Shown here piece after piece: positions 41,364-53,796 of a stretch of 64,000 bases of DNA (position 1 is its first letter; each line of letters begins with the position of its first letter). The position numbers and the translations under genes were made by a program. The notes under the pieces were generated by a model. It was not told the DNA's origin, made no database searches, and was given only the letters and a program-made list of their open reading frames with translations. Source of the DNA: Dyella silvae (lineage in GTDB: Bacteria > Pseudomonadota > Gammaproteobacteria > Xanthomonadales > Rhodanobacteraceae); the NCBI RefSeq assembly GCF_026421305.1, contig NZ_JAPJBQ010000002.1, positions 620,001-684,000 on the forward strand, read 5' to 3'.

Positions 41364-41852
41364 TTATGCGGCTCGGGCCAGTTCTTCGCTAGTGGCTTCC
41401 ACGCGCGCCTTGGGCTTCAGCCGCACATACAACTGCTTGCGCACGCGGGCCACGACTTCGCCACTGCGCGTAGTGATGTCCACGTCGAACCAGCGCAGCA
41501 CTTTCTCGCCGCCGGCCGCTGCGGCACGCAGCTCATCGACCATCGACGATTCCAGCCTGAAGTGGGCGTACACGTCCTCGCGTCCCGGCGAGACGAAGTC
41601 AATCGCGCCGGCCTTGTCCCACACAAAGTAGTCGTTGCCCAGTTGATGCATGGCCAGCAGCATCCAGAACGGATCGGTCATGGCGAACAGGTTGCCGCCG
41701 AACTGGGTGCGCACGTAGTTGCGGTTCCATGGGCGCAGGCGCAGTACGACACGAAGCTCCGACCAGTCTTCGGATACGTACTGGACGCGGATGCTGTTGA
41801 ACAGAAAGGGAGGCCAAAGGTTCATCAGGCGGCGGAAGGTGGAGGCGCGCAT
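41364..41852 (-). CDS. DUF4442 hot-dog domain protein
   Basis: 162 residues. The start at 41850-41852 (MRASTFRRLMNLWPPFLFN) matches the DUF4442 pattern, which begins with a helix and then WPPF. RLRPWNRNYVRTQFGGNLFAMTDPFWMLL is the central hot-dog helix region, with the usual N-x-x-G-T-x-F-GG replaced by TQFGGNL. Family members are predicted thioesterases or acyl-binding proteins of the 4HBT clan. A longer in-frame extension upstream has no similarity. Function is not established. Confidence 0.82.
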   Translation of the reverse strand: MRASTFRRLMNLWPPFLFNSIRVQYVSEDWSELRVVLRLRPWNRNYVRTQFGGNLFAMTDPFWMLLAMHQLGNDYFVWDKAGAIDFVSPGREDVYAHFRLESSMVDELRAAAAGGEKVLRWFDVDITTRSGEVVARVRKQLYVRLKPKARVEATSEELARAA

Positions 41853-42043
41853 CGGAGACTGGGGTAATGATTGGAGGCCAACTATACTCAAAACATACGC
41901 GCAAGTATGGTTCCGGTGCGCATTCGCTGATCGGACCGTAAGAAGCCGCGGAAATGTCATGTGCTGCCCCGCTGCCGCCGGACTCCGTGCCTATACTTCG
42001 TCCGGCGACGGCGCGAGGGGCGCCGCGGCACAAAGGGGACATC

Positions 42044-43996
42044 ATGAGAAAGGGAATCTGGCGCGCAGCGTTCTGCGTGCTCAGCGTGTTGCCGTACCCG
42101 TTGTTTGCTTCAGGCGTGGCGTTTGAGGACCTTGCACGCCACCTGCAGTTTAGCGAAGTGAAGATTTCGCCCGACGGTCGTCATATCGCAGCGACGACTG
42201 TGGTCAAGGATAAGCCGTTGCTTGCGCTGCTCGACCTGGACACCAAAAAGGGCGCGATGGTCACGCCACGCCAAGGCAATCAGGTCATCGACTTCTGGTG
42301 GGCCGGCAACAACCGCATCATCTATACCGAGGGCACCAAGGTGTCCGGCTGGGACCAGCCATTCAGCACAGGCGAAATCTTGGCCACCAATGCTGACGGC
42401 ACCAATCCCAAGGTTCTGTACGGCTTTCGCCAGGGGACGCGCGCCCATGTGGAGGTCATCAGCACGTTGCGCGACGATCCCAAGCACATTCTCATTTCTG
42501 TATCGCCGTGGGATACCGGCGCGGAAGGTGCCTTCAACGATATCTATCGGCTTGATGTCAACGATGGCACTACGCGCCCGATAGGCAAGGCGCCGTTCCG
42601 TAACGCCAGCTTCATCACTGACAACCATGGGGCGGTGCGTTTCGCCGAGGGTTACGACAGCCATTCCTATCCAGTGATCTATTACCGAGAGGGCGACGAT
42701 AAGCCGTGGACGTTGCTATTCCAGGGAACGATCGACAAATCCGTGCCGCTGCCGTTGGACTTCAGTCGCGACAACAGCAAGGTGTATATGTCGTGCGCGG
42801 CAGATGGCAAAGTCGATGCACTTTGCCTGTGGGACGTTGCCACCCATAAGATGGGCGAGCCCGTGTGGAGCAGCCCTACAGTCGACATCAGTCGACTCGT
42901 TTACACCCTCGATGGCTTGGACGTGGTGGGCGTGTATTCCGACCCGGGTGCGCCGACGGCCGAGGCGTTCGTTGCTGGCTCCGACACCATGAAGGTCATC
43001 GGTTCTCTGTCGCGATCCATGCCCGGTGAGAGCATTCGCATCGTATCCAGTTCGCACGACGGCAGCAGGTCCATTGTGTTGGCGCATTCGTCGATGGACC
43101 CGGGTACGTTCTATCTGTGGGACAACGCCGCCGGCAAGGCAACAGCGCTGTTGCAGCGTGCGAGCTGGATCAATCCCAATCAGATGGCGGTCATGCAGCC
43201 CATTGAATTCAAGGCGCGAGACGGGCTAACCATTCACGGCTACCTCAGCATGCCGCCAGGCAAGGAGGAAGCGAAGCACCTGCCGTTGGTGATGTTCATC
43301 CACGGCGGTCCTTTCGGCATCCGAGATCATTGGGGGTACGACCCTACCGTGCAGGCATTGGCCACGCATGGCTATGCCGTGCTTCAGGTGAACTATCGCG
43401 GCTCGGGTGGTTATGGTCATTCCTTCATGCATGCCGGCTACAACGAGTGGGGCGGCAAGATGCAGGACGATGTCACCGATGCTACGCAATGGGCGATCCA
43501 GCAGGGCATCACCATGCCGGGGCACGTCTGCATTTTTGGTGGCAGCTATGGTGGCTACGCGGCGTTGGAAGGGGTGATGAAAGAGCCTGACCTTTACCGC
43601 TGTGCGATCGGTTATGTGGGGGTGTACGACTTGCCTCTGATGCTGACGCGCGGCGATGGTTCCGAAAGCACTATGGCCAGGAACTTTTGGCGCTCAAGAC
43701 TCGGTAGTGATGAACCAACTCTGGGAGCGCGGTCGCCGGTAAACCAGGTGGATCGCCTGAAAGCCAGCGTCATGCTCATCGCCGGCGGCAAGGATGTGCG
43801 GGTGCCGCCTGTGCATGCCGAGCACATGCGCGCCGCGCTCGACAAGCGTGGCGTTGCCTACGAGTGGCTCTACAAGCCCGATGAAGGGCATGGCTTCTAC
43901 GACGAAAACAACAATACGGAGCTATTGCAGCGCGTCACGCAGTTCCTCGACCGCAACATTGGCACGGGCAGTCCGGTGGCCGCTGGCTCGCCGTGA
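42044..43996 (+). CDS. S9 family serine peptidase (prolyl oligopeptidase / dipeptidyl peptidase-like)
   Basis: 650 residues. Signal peptide ending near PLFASG. The N-terminal half is a beta-propeller (repeats LQFSEVKISPDGRHIAATT and similar). The C-terminal alpha/beta-hydrolase domain shows HGGPFGIRDHWGYDP (oxyanion), FGGSYGGYAALEG (nucleophile Ser, G-x-S-x-G), IAGGKDVRVPPVHAEHM (Asp) and DEGHGFYDENN (His). Closest to the acylaminoacyl/dipeptidyl peptidase branch common in Xanthomonadales. It should remove dipeptides or acyl-amino acids from peptides in the periplasm. AAAGGGGA precedes the ATG. Confidence 0.92.
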   Translation: MRKGIWRAAFCVLSVLPYPLFASGVAFEDLARHLQFSEVKISPDGRHIAATTVVKDKPLLALLDLDTKKGAMVTPRQGNQVIDFWWAGNNRIIYTEGTKVSGWDQPFSTGEILATNADGTNPKVLYGFRQGTRAHVEVISTLRDDPKHILISVSPWDTGAEGAFNDIYRLDVNDGTTRPIGKAPFRNASFITDNHGAVRFAEGYDSHSYPVIYYREGDDKPWTLLFQGTIDKSVPLPLDFSRDNSKVYMSCAADGKVDALCLWDVATHKMGEPVWSSPTVDISRLVYTLDGLDVVGVYSDPGAPTAEAFVAGSDTMKVIGSLSRSMPGESIRIVSSSHDGSRSIVLAHSSMDPGTFYLWDNAAGKATALLQRASWINPNQMAVMQPIEFKARDGLTIHGYLSMPPGKEEAKHLPLVMFIHGGPFGIRDHWGYDPTVQALATHGYAVLQVNYRGSGGYGHSFMHAGYNEWGGKMQDDVTDATQWAIQQGITMPGHVCIFGGSYGGYAALEGVMKEPDLYRCAIGYVGVYDLPLMLTRGDGSESTMARNFWRSRLGSDEPTLGARSPVNQVDRLKASVMLIAGGKDVRVPPVHAEHMRAALDKRGVAYEWLYKPDEGHGFYDENNNTELLQRVTQFLDRNIGTGSPVAAGSP

Positions 43997-44003
43997 GGAA
44001 AGC

Positions 44004-44036
44004 GGTCCGGCATCACCTATGCGGTGATGCCGGACC
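44004..44036. terminator. Bidirectional hairpin between S9 peptidase and cnoX
   Basis: A 14-bp perfect stem, GGTCCGGCATCACC (44004-44017) with GGTGATGCCGGACC (44023-44036), five-base loop, between convergent stop codons. Poor T-runs on both sides. Confidence 0.7.
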
Positions 44037-44042
44037 CATGTT

Positions 44043-44906
44043 TCAGAACAGCAGCGAAGCCATGCGACGGCGATAACGGCCGACCAGTTCAGCATCATCC
44101 AGCGTGGCAAAGGCGGCGAGCAGCCGCTTCTTGGCCTGGCCTTCGTTCCAGTCGCGTGCTTTTTCCAGAATGGCGAGGAACTGCTCGAGACCGGCGATCG
44201 CATCGCCTTCCAGCAGCAGACGTACGCCCAGCAGATCGCGCGCGGCCCAGTCGCTGCCATCGGCCTGGATGCGTTGTTGCAGTTCTGGCAGGGAAGGGGC
44301 GCCCTTCAACGCGCGTGCCAGATCGAGCTGACTGCGCAAGCGCACGGCGCGGGCATCGGTGGCGAGGTTGGCGGGCAGGGACGTGAGCTCGGCCTCGGCG
44401 GCGTCGGCCTGACCGGCACGCATCAGGGCCAGGGCCAGATCGAGCCTGAGCTCGGTGTTGTCCGGCTCGGCCGCCATGGCCTGCTGGATCCGGTTGATGG
44501 CGTCTTCCGGCGACTCGGGCGTGGCCTGGAGGGTGTCCTGGCCGTCGCCTTCCTGCGGCTGGACGTGACGCGTGAGGAATTCGCGAATCTGGCCTTCCGG
44601 CAGTGCGCCGGCAAAGCCGTCCACAATCTGACCATCCTTCACCAGCATCACGGTAGGGATGCTGCGGATGCCGAACATCGCCGCCAGTTGCTGCGACTTG
44701 TCCACGTCTACCTTGGCCAGCCGGAACCCGCCATTGAACTCGGCAGCAAGCTTCTCCAGCATCGGGCCGAGGGTCTTGCAGGGGCCGCACCAGGTTGCCC
44801 AGAAGTCCACCAGGATCGGGGTGGTCAGCGAGGCTTGCAGCACCTCGGCTTCAAAATTGTCCTCGCGCACGTCAAAGACATGCGTATCGGCGGTCGTGGC
44901 ACTCAC
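44043..44906 (-). CDS. cnoX: Thioredoxin-chaperone CnoX (YbbN)
   Basis: 287 residues. An N-terminal thioredoxin fold carries WATWCGPCKTLGPMLEKLA (active-site CGPC; E. coli CnoX has SQHC, many others keep CGPC), then FGIRSIPTVMLVKDGQIVDGFAGALPE. The C-terminal half (about 120 on) is a TPR-like helical domain (EDAINRIQQAMAAEPDNTELRLDLALALMRAGQADAAEAEL). CnoX holds unfolded proteins and hands them to GroEL and DnaK, and can redox-protect them. The start chosen is GTG with CGGGAG upstream. An in-frame ATG 30 bp earlier is possible. Divergent from pqiA. Confidence 0.9.
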   Translation of the reverse strand: MSATTADTHVFDVREDNFEAEVLQASLTTPILVDFWATWCGPCKTLGPMLEKLAAEFNGGFRLAKVDVDKSQQLAAMFGIRSIPTVMLVKDGQIVDGFAGALPEGQIREFLTRHVQPQEGDGQDTLQATPESPEDAINRIQQAMAAEPDNTELRLDLALALMRAGQADAAEAELTSLPANLATDARAVRLRSQLDLARALKGAPSLPELQQRIQADGSDWAARDLLGVRLLLEGDAIAGLEQFLAILEKARDWNEGQAKKRLLAAFATLDDAELVGRYRRRMASLLF

Positions 44907-45048
44907 TGGGGACTCCCGTTGACGAATGGCCCTCACATCAGGGCAACAGGCAGCATATCAAGGTCTCGCGTGCGCGCTCCTGTACCTTAGTGAAGGGGTG
45001 CCCAAGGACCTATCGGCGTTTGACATCGATATTTGCGAAAATCCCCCT

Positions 45049-45690
45049 ATGACCATGCCAGTGCAAGGCATCAAACCCGCCATTGCTCCGCCCACGATGT
45101 GGATCTGTGAGCATTGCGACTCGGTATATCAGCGGCGCGTGCTTGCCTGTGGCGAGGTTGCGCGCTGCACGCGCTGTGGCGCATTGCTGGCGCGCCATCA
45201 CTACCTGGGCGTGCGGGGCATGCTGGCGCTGGTGCTGACGGCGATGGTCGTCTTCGTGCAGGCCAATATCTGGCCCATCGTCACCCTGGGGCTTAACGGG
45301 CATATGATCAGCACCACGCTGTGGGGCTGCATTGTGATGATGTGGCACGAACACTCGCAGGTGGTGGCGATCATCGCGGCCTGCACCCTGTTTTTCTTTC
45401 CCATCGGCAAGATGCTTTTGCTGGGCTGGGTGTTGTTGTATGCCCGCCAGGGAGTGCGCGCGCCGGGCTTCCGCTGGGCCATGGTGACGCTGCACCAGAT
45501 CGGGCCGTGGACCATGAGCGAGGTGTTTGTGCTCGGCACCCTGGTAGCTATCGTCAAGGCGCACATGTATTTCGACGTGGTACCGAACGCAGGCGTCTTC
45601 GCTTACGGCGTACTGATGCTGATCATCACCGCATTCGCCAGCATCGATGTGCGCGAGCTGTGGGATGTCACCGTGGATCGGCCCGCGTGA
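45049..45690 (+). CDS. pqiA: Paraquat-inducible protein A, first half (PqiA domain)
   Basis: 213 residues. An N-terminal zinc ribbon (WICEHCDSVYQR and ARCTRCGALLARH: two C-x-x-C knuckles) is followed by four transmembrane helices with PqiA signatures VQANIWPIVTLGLNGH, FFPIGKMLLLGWVL and TLHQIGPWTMSEVFVLGTLVAIVKAH. The PqiA/PqiB/PqiC (or LetA/YebST) system moves lipids between inner and outer membranes. E. coli PqiA has two such domains in one protein; here each is a separate gene. It overlaps the next gene by GTGA. Confidence 0.92.
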   Translation: MTMPVQGIKPAIAPPTMWICEHCDSVYQRRVLACGEVARCTRCGALLARHHYLGVRGMLALVLTAMVVFVQANIWPIVTLGLNGHMISTTLWGCIVMMWHEHSQVVAIIAACTLFFFPIGKMLLLGWVLLYARQGVRAPGFRWAMVTLHQIGPWTMSEVFVLGTLVAIVKAHMYFDVVPNAGVFAYGVLMLIITAFASIDVRELWDVTVDRPA

Positions 45691-46310
45691 ATAACTTGCC
45701 GCGAGCCAGGGATCTGGGCCTGATCGGTTGCCATGTGTGCGGCATGGTGTGCCGTGATATTCGTACAGACGGTGCCATGTGTCCGCGCTGCGGTTCGGCG
45801 TTGCATCACCGTAAGACTGCCAGCTACGTCCGCTGCTGGGCTCTGCTGATTGCGGCCTTTTTCTTCTATATCCCCGCCAATGTGCTGCCGATCATGCGTA
45901 CGGTGAGCGTGGGTGACGTGGACGACAACACCATTTTCAGCGGCGTCATCGAGCTGTGGGTGAAGGGGTCGCCCGATCTTGCCATCATTGTGTTCACGGC
46001 CAGTATCGTGGTGCCGGTGCTCAAGTTCTTTGCGCTGGGGCTGCTATTGATCAGCTCACAGCGGCGCAGCGGGTGGGCGCAGCGTCAGCGCGCCAAGCTG
46101 TTTCGGCTGGTCGAGTTCATCGGCTACTGGTCGATGCTGGACGTGTTTGTGGTGGCGCTGCTTACAGCGCTGGTGCAGTTCGGTTTTTTCAGCCAGGTGG
46201 AGCCGCTGCCTGGCGTGGTGTTCTTCGGCCTCACGGTAGTCATTACCATGGTGGCCTCGATGACGTTTGATCCGCGACTGATCTGGGATGGCAGGGACTA
46301 CGATGACTGA
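45687..46310 (+). CDS. Paraquat-inducible protein A, second half (PqiA domain)
   Basis: 207 residues from a GTG that overlaps the preceding stop by four bases. The same architecture as its neighbour: zinc knuckles IGCHVCGMVCRD and CPRCGSALHHRK, then four helices (FFFYIPANVLPIMRTVSVGD, AIIVFTASIVVPVLKFFALG, RLVEFIGYWSMLDVFVVALLTALVQFGFF, FFGLTVVITMVASMTFDPRLIWD). It should pair with the first PqiA half in the inner membrane. It overlaps pqiB by 8 bp. Confidence 0.92.
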   Translation: MNNLPRARDLGLIGCHVCGMVCRDIRTDGAMCPRCGSALHHRKTASYVRCWALLIAAFFFYIPANVLPIMRTVSVGDVDDNTIFSGVIELWVKGSPDLAIIVFTASIVVPVLKFFALGLLLISSQRRSGWAQRQRAKLFRLVEFIGYWSMLDVFVVALLTALVQFGFFSQVEPLPGVVFFGLTVVITMVASMTFDPRLIWDGRDYDD

Positions 46311-47985
46311 GGACAACAAGCCGATCCCCGACGCCCTGCCCGAACCGGAGGTGCAGCGGCCGCGTATCAATGCCTCGCTGGTCTGGCTGGTGCCGATCAT
46401 CGCGGCCCTGGTTGGCCTGTCGCTGGTCATTCACTCATGGGTGGAAGCGGGCCCCACCATCACCATCAGCTTCCTGACGGCCGAAGGGCTGGATCCGGGC
46501 AAGACCCCGGTGAAGTACAAGAACGTGATCATTGGCCGCGTCACCGCCGTGCATCTGAGTCAGGACCGCTCGCGCGTCGTGGCGAAGGTCGCGCTGGAGA
46601 AGAGTGCTCAGGGCTTTGCTACCGCCGATACGCGCTTCTGGGTCGTGCGGCCGCGCATCGGCCTGGGCGGTGTGTCGGGCATCGACACTCTGTTGTCCGG
46701 CGCATTCATCGGCGCTGATGTGGGCCAGTCGCAGGACGGCAAAACCGATTTCGTGGGCCTGGAAATCCCGCCGGCGATCACCCATGACGCTCCGGGCAAA
46801 ACCTTCAGCCTGCATTCCGATGATCTGGGCTCGCTCGATATCGGCTCACCCATCTATTTCCGCCGCATCCAGGTGGGGCGTGTCTCTTCCTATTATCTGG
46901 ACCAGGACGGCAAGGGTGTGACGCTCCAGATTTTTATCGACGCGCCGAACGACCAGTTCGTCACCACCTCGTCGCGCTTCTGGAATGCGAGCGGCATCGA
47001 CGTATCGCTGGGTGCCGACGGCCTGAAGGTGAGCACGCAATCGCTGGCCACCGTGCTGGCCGGTGGTGTGGCCTTCCAGGATCCGCCCGGCCCGCACGAC
47101 ATCACGCCGGCCCAGGAGAACGGGGAATTCCGTCTGTTCAACGACCGCGCCACGGCCATGGCGCCACCGGACGGTCCGCCGAAGTACATCCGCATGCGCT
47201 TTGAACAGTCGCTGCGCGGATTGACGGTGGATGCGCCGGTGGAATTCCTCGGCGTGCCCTTCGGGCGTGTGGTCTCGGTGAACCTCGACTTCGACGAGAA
47301 GACCCAGACCTTCCCGACGGTGGTGGGTGCTGTGGTGTATCCGGCACGTCTGGGCAAGGCGCACGACAAGCTGGTGGCCCTGGCCAAGGCGCGTGGCGAC
47401 GACGAGCAGATGTCCCAGATGATGGGCCGCCTGGTCGAGCACGGCCTGCGCGCGCAGGCCCGCACCGGCAATCTGTTGACCGGGCAGCTCTACATCGCGA
47501 TGGACTTCCAGGCAAAGGCGCCCAAGGTTGCCTTCGATGGCACCGCCAAGCCGCTGGAGATTCCGACCGCTCCTGGCGACTTCCAGAAGCTGCAGGAACA
47601 GCTGGTCGATATCGTCGGCAAGATCCAGAAGATTCCGTTTGACAGCATCGGCAAGAACCTCGACCAGTCGTTGGCCGAGCTCAACCAGACACTTAAGCAG
47701 GTCAACACCGGTGTGCTGCCCGAGGTGAAGACCACCTTGAAGGGGGCGCAGCAGACGCTGGGCACCGCTAACAACGCCCTGGCGCCTGACTCGCCGCTGC
47801 AGCAGAACCTGGGCGGCACCCTGCAGGAGCTGCAGCGGGCCGCGCGTTCGCTGCGCGTGCTCACCGATTACCTGGGCGATCATCCGGACGCGCTACTGCG
47901 TGGCCGTCGTGCCGATGACAAACCGGCGCAGACGCTGCCACAGCCTCCGCCGCCCAGCGCACCATCACAAGGGAGCAAGCCATGA
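46303..47985 (+). CDS. pqiB: PqiB-type MlaD/MCE tunnel protein
   Basis: 560 residues. One N-terminal transmembrane helix (LVWLVPIIAALVGLSLVIH) and three MCE (MlaD) domains, starting about residues 47 (ITISFLTAEGLDPGKTPVKYKNVIIGRVTAV), 160 (SLDIGSPIYFRRIQVGRVSSY) and 285 (IRMRFEQSLRGLTVDAPVEFLGVPFGRV). A C-terminal helical coil and Pro-rich tail follow. PqiB hexamers form a syringe-like tube through the periplasm that carries lipid from PqiA to the outer membrane, where PqiC docks. Overlaps pqiC by ATGA. Confidence 0.93.
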   Translation: MTEDNKPIPDALPEPEVQRPRINASLVWLVPIIAALVGLSLVIHSWVEAGPTITISFLTAEGLDPGKTPVKYKNVIIGRVTAVHLSQDRSRVVAKVALEKSAQGFATADTRFWVVRPRIGLGGVSGIDTLLSGAFIGADVGQSQDGKTDFVGLEIPPAITHDAPGKTFSLHSDDLGSLDIGSPIYFRRIQVGRVSSYYLDQDGKGVTLQIFIDAPNDQFVTTSSRFWNASGIDVSLGADGLKVSTQSLATVLAGGVAFQDPPGPHDITPAQENGEFRLFNDRATAMAPPDGPPKYIRMRFEQSLRGLTVDAPVEFLGVPFGRVVSVNLDFDEKTQTFPTVVGAVVYPARLGKAHDKLVALAKARGDDEQMSQMMGRLVEHGLRAQARTGNLLTGQLYIAMDFQAKAPKVAFDGTAKPLEIPTAPGDFQKLQEQLVDIVGKIQKIPFDSIGKNLDQSLAELNQTLKQVNTGVLPEVKTTLKGAQQTLGTANNALAPDSPLQQNLGGTLQELQRAARSLRVLTDYLGDHPDALLRGRRADDKPAQTLPQPPPPSAPSQGSKP

Positions 47986-48596
47986 GTCGCTGGGGATACG
48001 GGAACCTGACCGCCGCGGTGTTGGCGCTGGTGCTGGGGGCCTGCAGCTCCGTACCGGCTACGCGCTATTACACGTTGGTGCCACCCGCGGGCGGCGAGTC
48101 CACGGTGGTGCCTGCCGTGCAACCGTTCCAGTTCGAGCTGCTGCCCGTAGCCATCCCAGCCCAGGTCGACCAGCCCCAACTGGTCGTGCGCCAGGGCGGG
48201 CAGGGCGTGGCCGTGTTACAGGGTGAGCGCTGGGTGGCGCCATTGAGCGACGAACTGCGCAGCGCCTTGTCGGCCGACCTGGCCCGCGACTTCCGTGCGC
48301 AGGACGTCAGCGGACTGGCCAACCAGGGCAAGTCCGCCGTGAGAATCAAGCTTGACGTACGCCGCTTCGAATCGGTGCCGGGCAGCTATGCCTATATCGA
48401 CGCGGTCTGGAGCGTGCGCTCGCCGAAGGGCGGGGAGCCGCTGGCTTGCACCAGCCGCATCAGCGAAACGGTGGGCCAGGGATATGACGCCTTGGTGCAA
48501 GGCCATCAGCAGGCGGTCCACCGCCTGGCCGGCCAGATCGGCGTGGTCGCCGGCACCATCGTGGCCGGGCAGGTAGCCCGCTGCCCCGAGGGCTGA
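47982..48596 (+). CDS. pqiC: PqiC outer-membrane lipoprotein
   Basis: 204 residues. Lipobox VLGAC (C21), then SSVPATRYYTLVPP, the start of the PqiC/ABC-transport auxiliary (DUF330) domain. VLQGERWVAPLSDELRSALSADLARDF and KLDVRRFESVPGSYAYIDAVWSV are typical. PqiC is the outer-membrane anchor of the PqiABC lipid-transport system. Fourth and last gene of the pqi operon, followed by a REP-like hairpin. Confidence 0.9.
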   Translation: MSRWGYGNLTAAVLALVLGACSSVPATRYYTLVPPAGGESTVVPAVQPFQFELLPVAIPAQVDQPQLVVRQGGQGVAVLQGERWVAPLSDELRSALSADLARDFRAQDVSGLANQGKSAVRIKLDVRRFESVPGSYAYIDAVWSVRSPKGGEPLACTSRISETVGQGYDALVQGHQQAVHRLAGQIGVVAGTIVAGQVARCPEG

Positions 48597-48610
48597 GTTC
48601 CCTCGGCTCT

Positions 48611-48681
48611 GTGGGAGCGCACTTTGTGCGCGGCAAGTCAGCGAGGCAGCAAGGCTAGCTGCGCACAGAGTGCGCTACCAC
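48611..48681. repeat. REP-like palindrome after pqiC
   Basis: The left arm (48611-48631) starts GTGGGAGCGCACTTTGTGCG and the right arm (48661-48681) starts GCGCACAGAGTGCGCTACCA. They pair with two mismatches over 21 bp. The words GTGGGAGCGCAC/GTGCGC are the hallmark of REP sequences dispersed in Pseudomonas and Xanthomonadales. It could also act as a terminator of the pqi operon. Confidence 0.75.
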
Positions 48682-48727
48682 CCAAAAGGTCGTTCATCGG
48701 CACCGTTTGGGCGCCTTTTGGCGCTGA

Positions 48728-52131
<3,404 letters not shown>

Positions 52132-52141
52132 GAGACCCTCC

Positions 52142-53152
52142 ATGCCGCTCAATGCTGCCCAATGGCAGAAGTCGCTGACGGCAGACCATCTGAAGCCGGT
52201 CTACCTGTTGGCGGGCGAGGAATTGCTGGTGCTGGAGGCGGCCGACGCATTGCGCGCACAAGCGCGCAAGCTTGGCTACGCCGAGCGCGAAGTGCTCGAC
52301 GTCGGCAACCATTTTGACTGGGATGATCTGGCGCGGTCCGCGGCAGGCATGTCGTTGTTTGCCACGCGGCGCCTGCTGGACCTGCGTCTGCCCACCGGCC
52401 GCCCCGGCACGGAAGGTGCCAAGGCCATCAACGAGTTCTGTGCCAATCCGCCACCGGACGTCACCCTGCTGATTACCGCCACCGAGTGGAGCAGCAAGCA
52501 CGAAGGCGCGTGGACCAAAAACCTCGATGCCGCCGGTGCGCTGGTGGTGTTCAACGCGCCACGGCCGAACGAATGGGCATCGTGGATCGGTGCGCGCCTC
52601 GCCTCACGCGGTCTTTCCGCCACCCCGGATGCCGCTGCGCTGCTGGCCGAACGCGTAGAAGGCAACTTGCTGGCGGCCGCGCAGGAAATTGACAAGCTTG
52701 TCGTGCTGCACGGCCAGGGCAAGATCGATGCGCAGGAAATGGAAAACCTGGTCGCCGACAGCGCACGTTACGACGCCTTCAAGCTTACCGACGCGGCGTT
52801 TGCCGGCGAAGGCGGGCGCGCCTTGCGCATCCTGCACGGCCTGCATGCCGAAGGTGATGAGTTGATTGCGCTGATGGGCTGGCTGGTCAATCAATTGCAG
52901 CTGGCGTTGCGCCTTGCCAACGCACGCGACTTTGCCGCTCAGGCGCGTGCCGAGCGATTGTGGCCCGCGCGCGAGCAGTTGTTCCGCAAGGCACTACGCC
53001 GCGCACCTCGCGAACACTGGCTGCAATGTCTTGCGCGTGCGGCGCGGATCGACCGCATGGCCAAAGGTCGCGAGCAGGGTGACGCCTGGCTTGAAGCCGA
53101 GCGCCTCATTGCGGCCATCGCCGAGCCACGGGCTGCCGGCGCGTTGGCATGA
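52142..53152 (+). CDS. holA: DNA polymerase III subunit delta
   Basis: 336 residues. It begins MPLNAAQWQKSLTADHLKPVYLLAGEELLVLEAADALR, the HolA start (P-x-Y-L-x-x-G-x-E). Includes LLITATEWSSKHEGAWTKNLDAAGALVVF and the C-terminal collar domain ANARDFAAQARAERLWPAREQLFRKALRR. The delta subunit opens the beta clamp in the clamp loader. It starts 10 bp after lptE and overlaps nadD by ATGA. Confidence 0.95.
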   Translation: MPLNAAQWQKSLTADHLKPVYLLAGEELLVLEAADALRAQARKLGYAEREVLDVGNHFDWDDLARSAAGMSLFATRRLLDLRLPTGRPGTEGAKAINEFCANPPPDVTLLITATEWSSKHEGAWTKNLDAAGALVVFNAPRPNEWASWIGARLASRGLSATPDAAALLAERVEGNLLAAAQEIDKLVVLHGQGKIDAQEMENLVADSARYDAFKLTDAAFAGEGGRALRILHGLHAEGDELIALMGWLVNQLQLALRLANARDFAAQARAERLWPAREQLFRKALRRAPREHWLQCLARAARIDRMAKGREQGDAWLEAERLIAAIAEPRAAGALA

Positions 53153-53796
53153 AACCGCTCGCCTTGTTCGGCGGCACCTTCGACCCGGTGCATCTGGGGC
53201 ATCTGAGCGTGGCATGGGAGGCTTCCGAGCTGCTCGATGCCGAAGTACGCCTGATGCCCGCCAACGTTCCTCCGCATCGCAGCGCGCCGACCGCCACCTC
53301 TGCTCAGCGCGTGGCCATGCTGAAAGCCGCACTGCAGGGGCAGAGCCGCCTTACCCTGGATACCCGTGAGCTTCGCCGGGAAGGGCCTTCCTACACCATC
53401 GACACTCTGCGCGAATTGCGCAGCGAGCTGGGCGAGCGGCCGCTGGTGCTGCTGCTCGGCGCGGACGCCTTCGCAGGTCTGCCGAGCTGGCAGAGTTGGC
53501 GCGAACTGTTCGATCACGCGCATATCGGGGTGCTTAACCGCCCAGGCATCGATGTGGAATGGTCGACGGATCTGGCCGTAGAGATTCTTCCTCGTCGTGT
53601 GAACGATCCTAAGGTTTTGCACGAAATACCCGCGGGGAAGGTCATCGAGCTGTCGGTGACACCGCTGGAAATTTCCGCCACGCGCATTCGCGAGTTGCTC
53701 GCCGAAGGCCGCGATCCCCGCTACCTGTTGCCCTGCGGCCTGTTCGACGACCCGTCCGTTCTCGCACCTTATCGAGGAGTGAGAAACGAGAAGTGA
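53149..53796 (+). CDS. nadD: Nicotinate-nucleotide adenylyltransferase
   Basis: 215 residues. N-terminal FGGTFDPVHLGHLSVAWEA carries the HxGH nucleotide-binding motif (H15, H18). ISATRIRELLAEGRDPRYLLP is the C-terminal SxTxxR motif. It makes nicotinate adenine dinucleotide in NAD synthesis. The last seven codons (encoding GVRNEK and the stop) lie inside the GTGAGAA-type repeat, so the C-terminal residues and TGA come from the repeat. rsfS, its usual next gene, is about 7.8 kb away. Confidence 0.95.
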   Translation: MKPLALFGGTFDPVHLGHLSVAWEASELLDAEVRLMPANVPPHRSAPTATSAQRVAMLKAALQGQSRLTLDTRELRREGPSYTIDTLRELRSELGERPLVLLLGADAFAGLPSWQSWRELFDHAHIGVLNRPGIDVEWSTDLAVEILPRRVNDPKVLHEIPAGKVIELSVTPLEISATRIRELLAEGRDPRYLLPCGLFDDPSVLAPYRGVRNEK

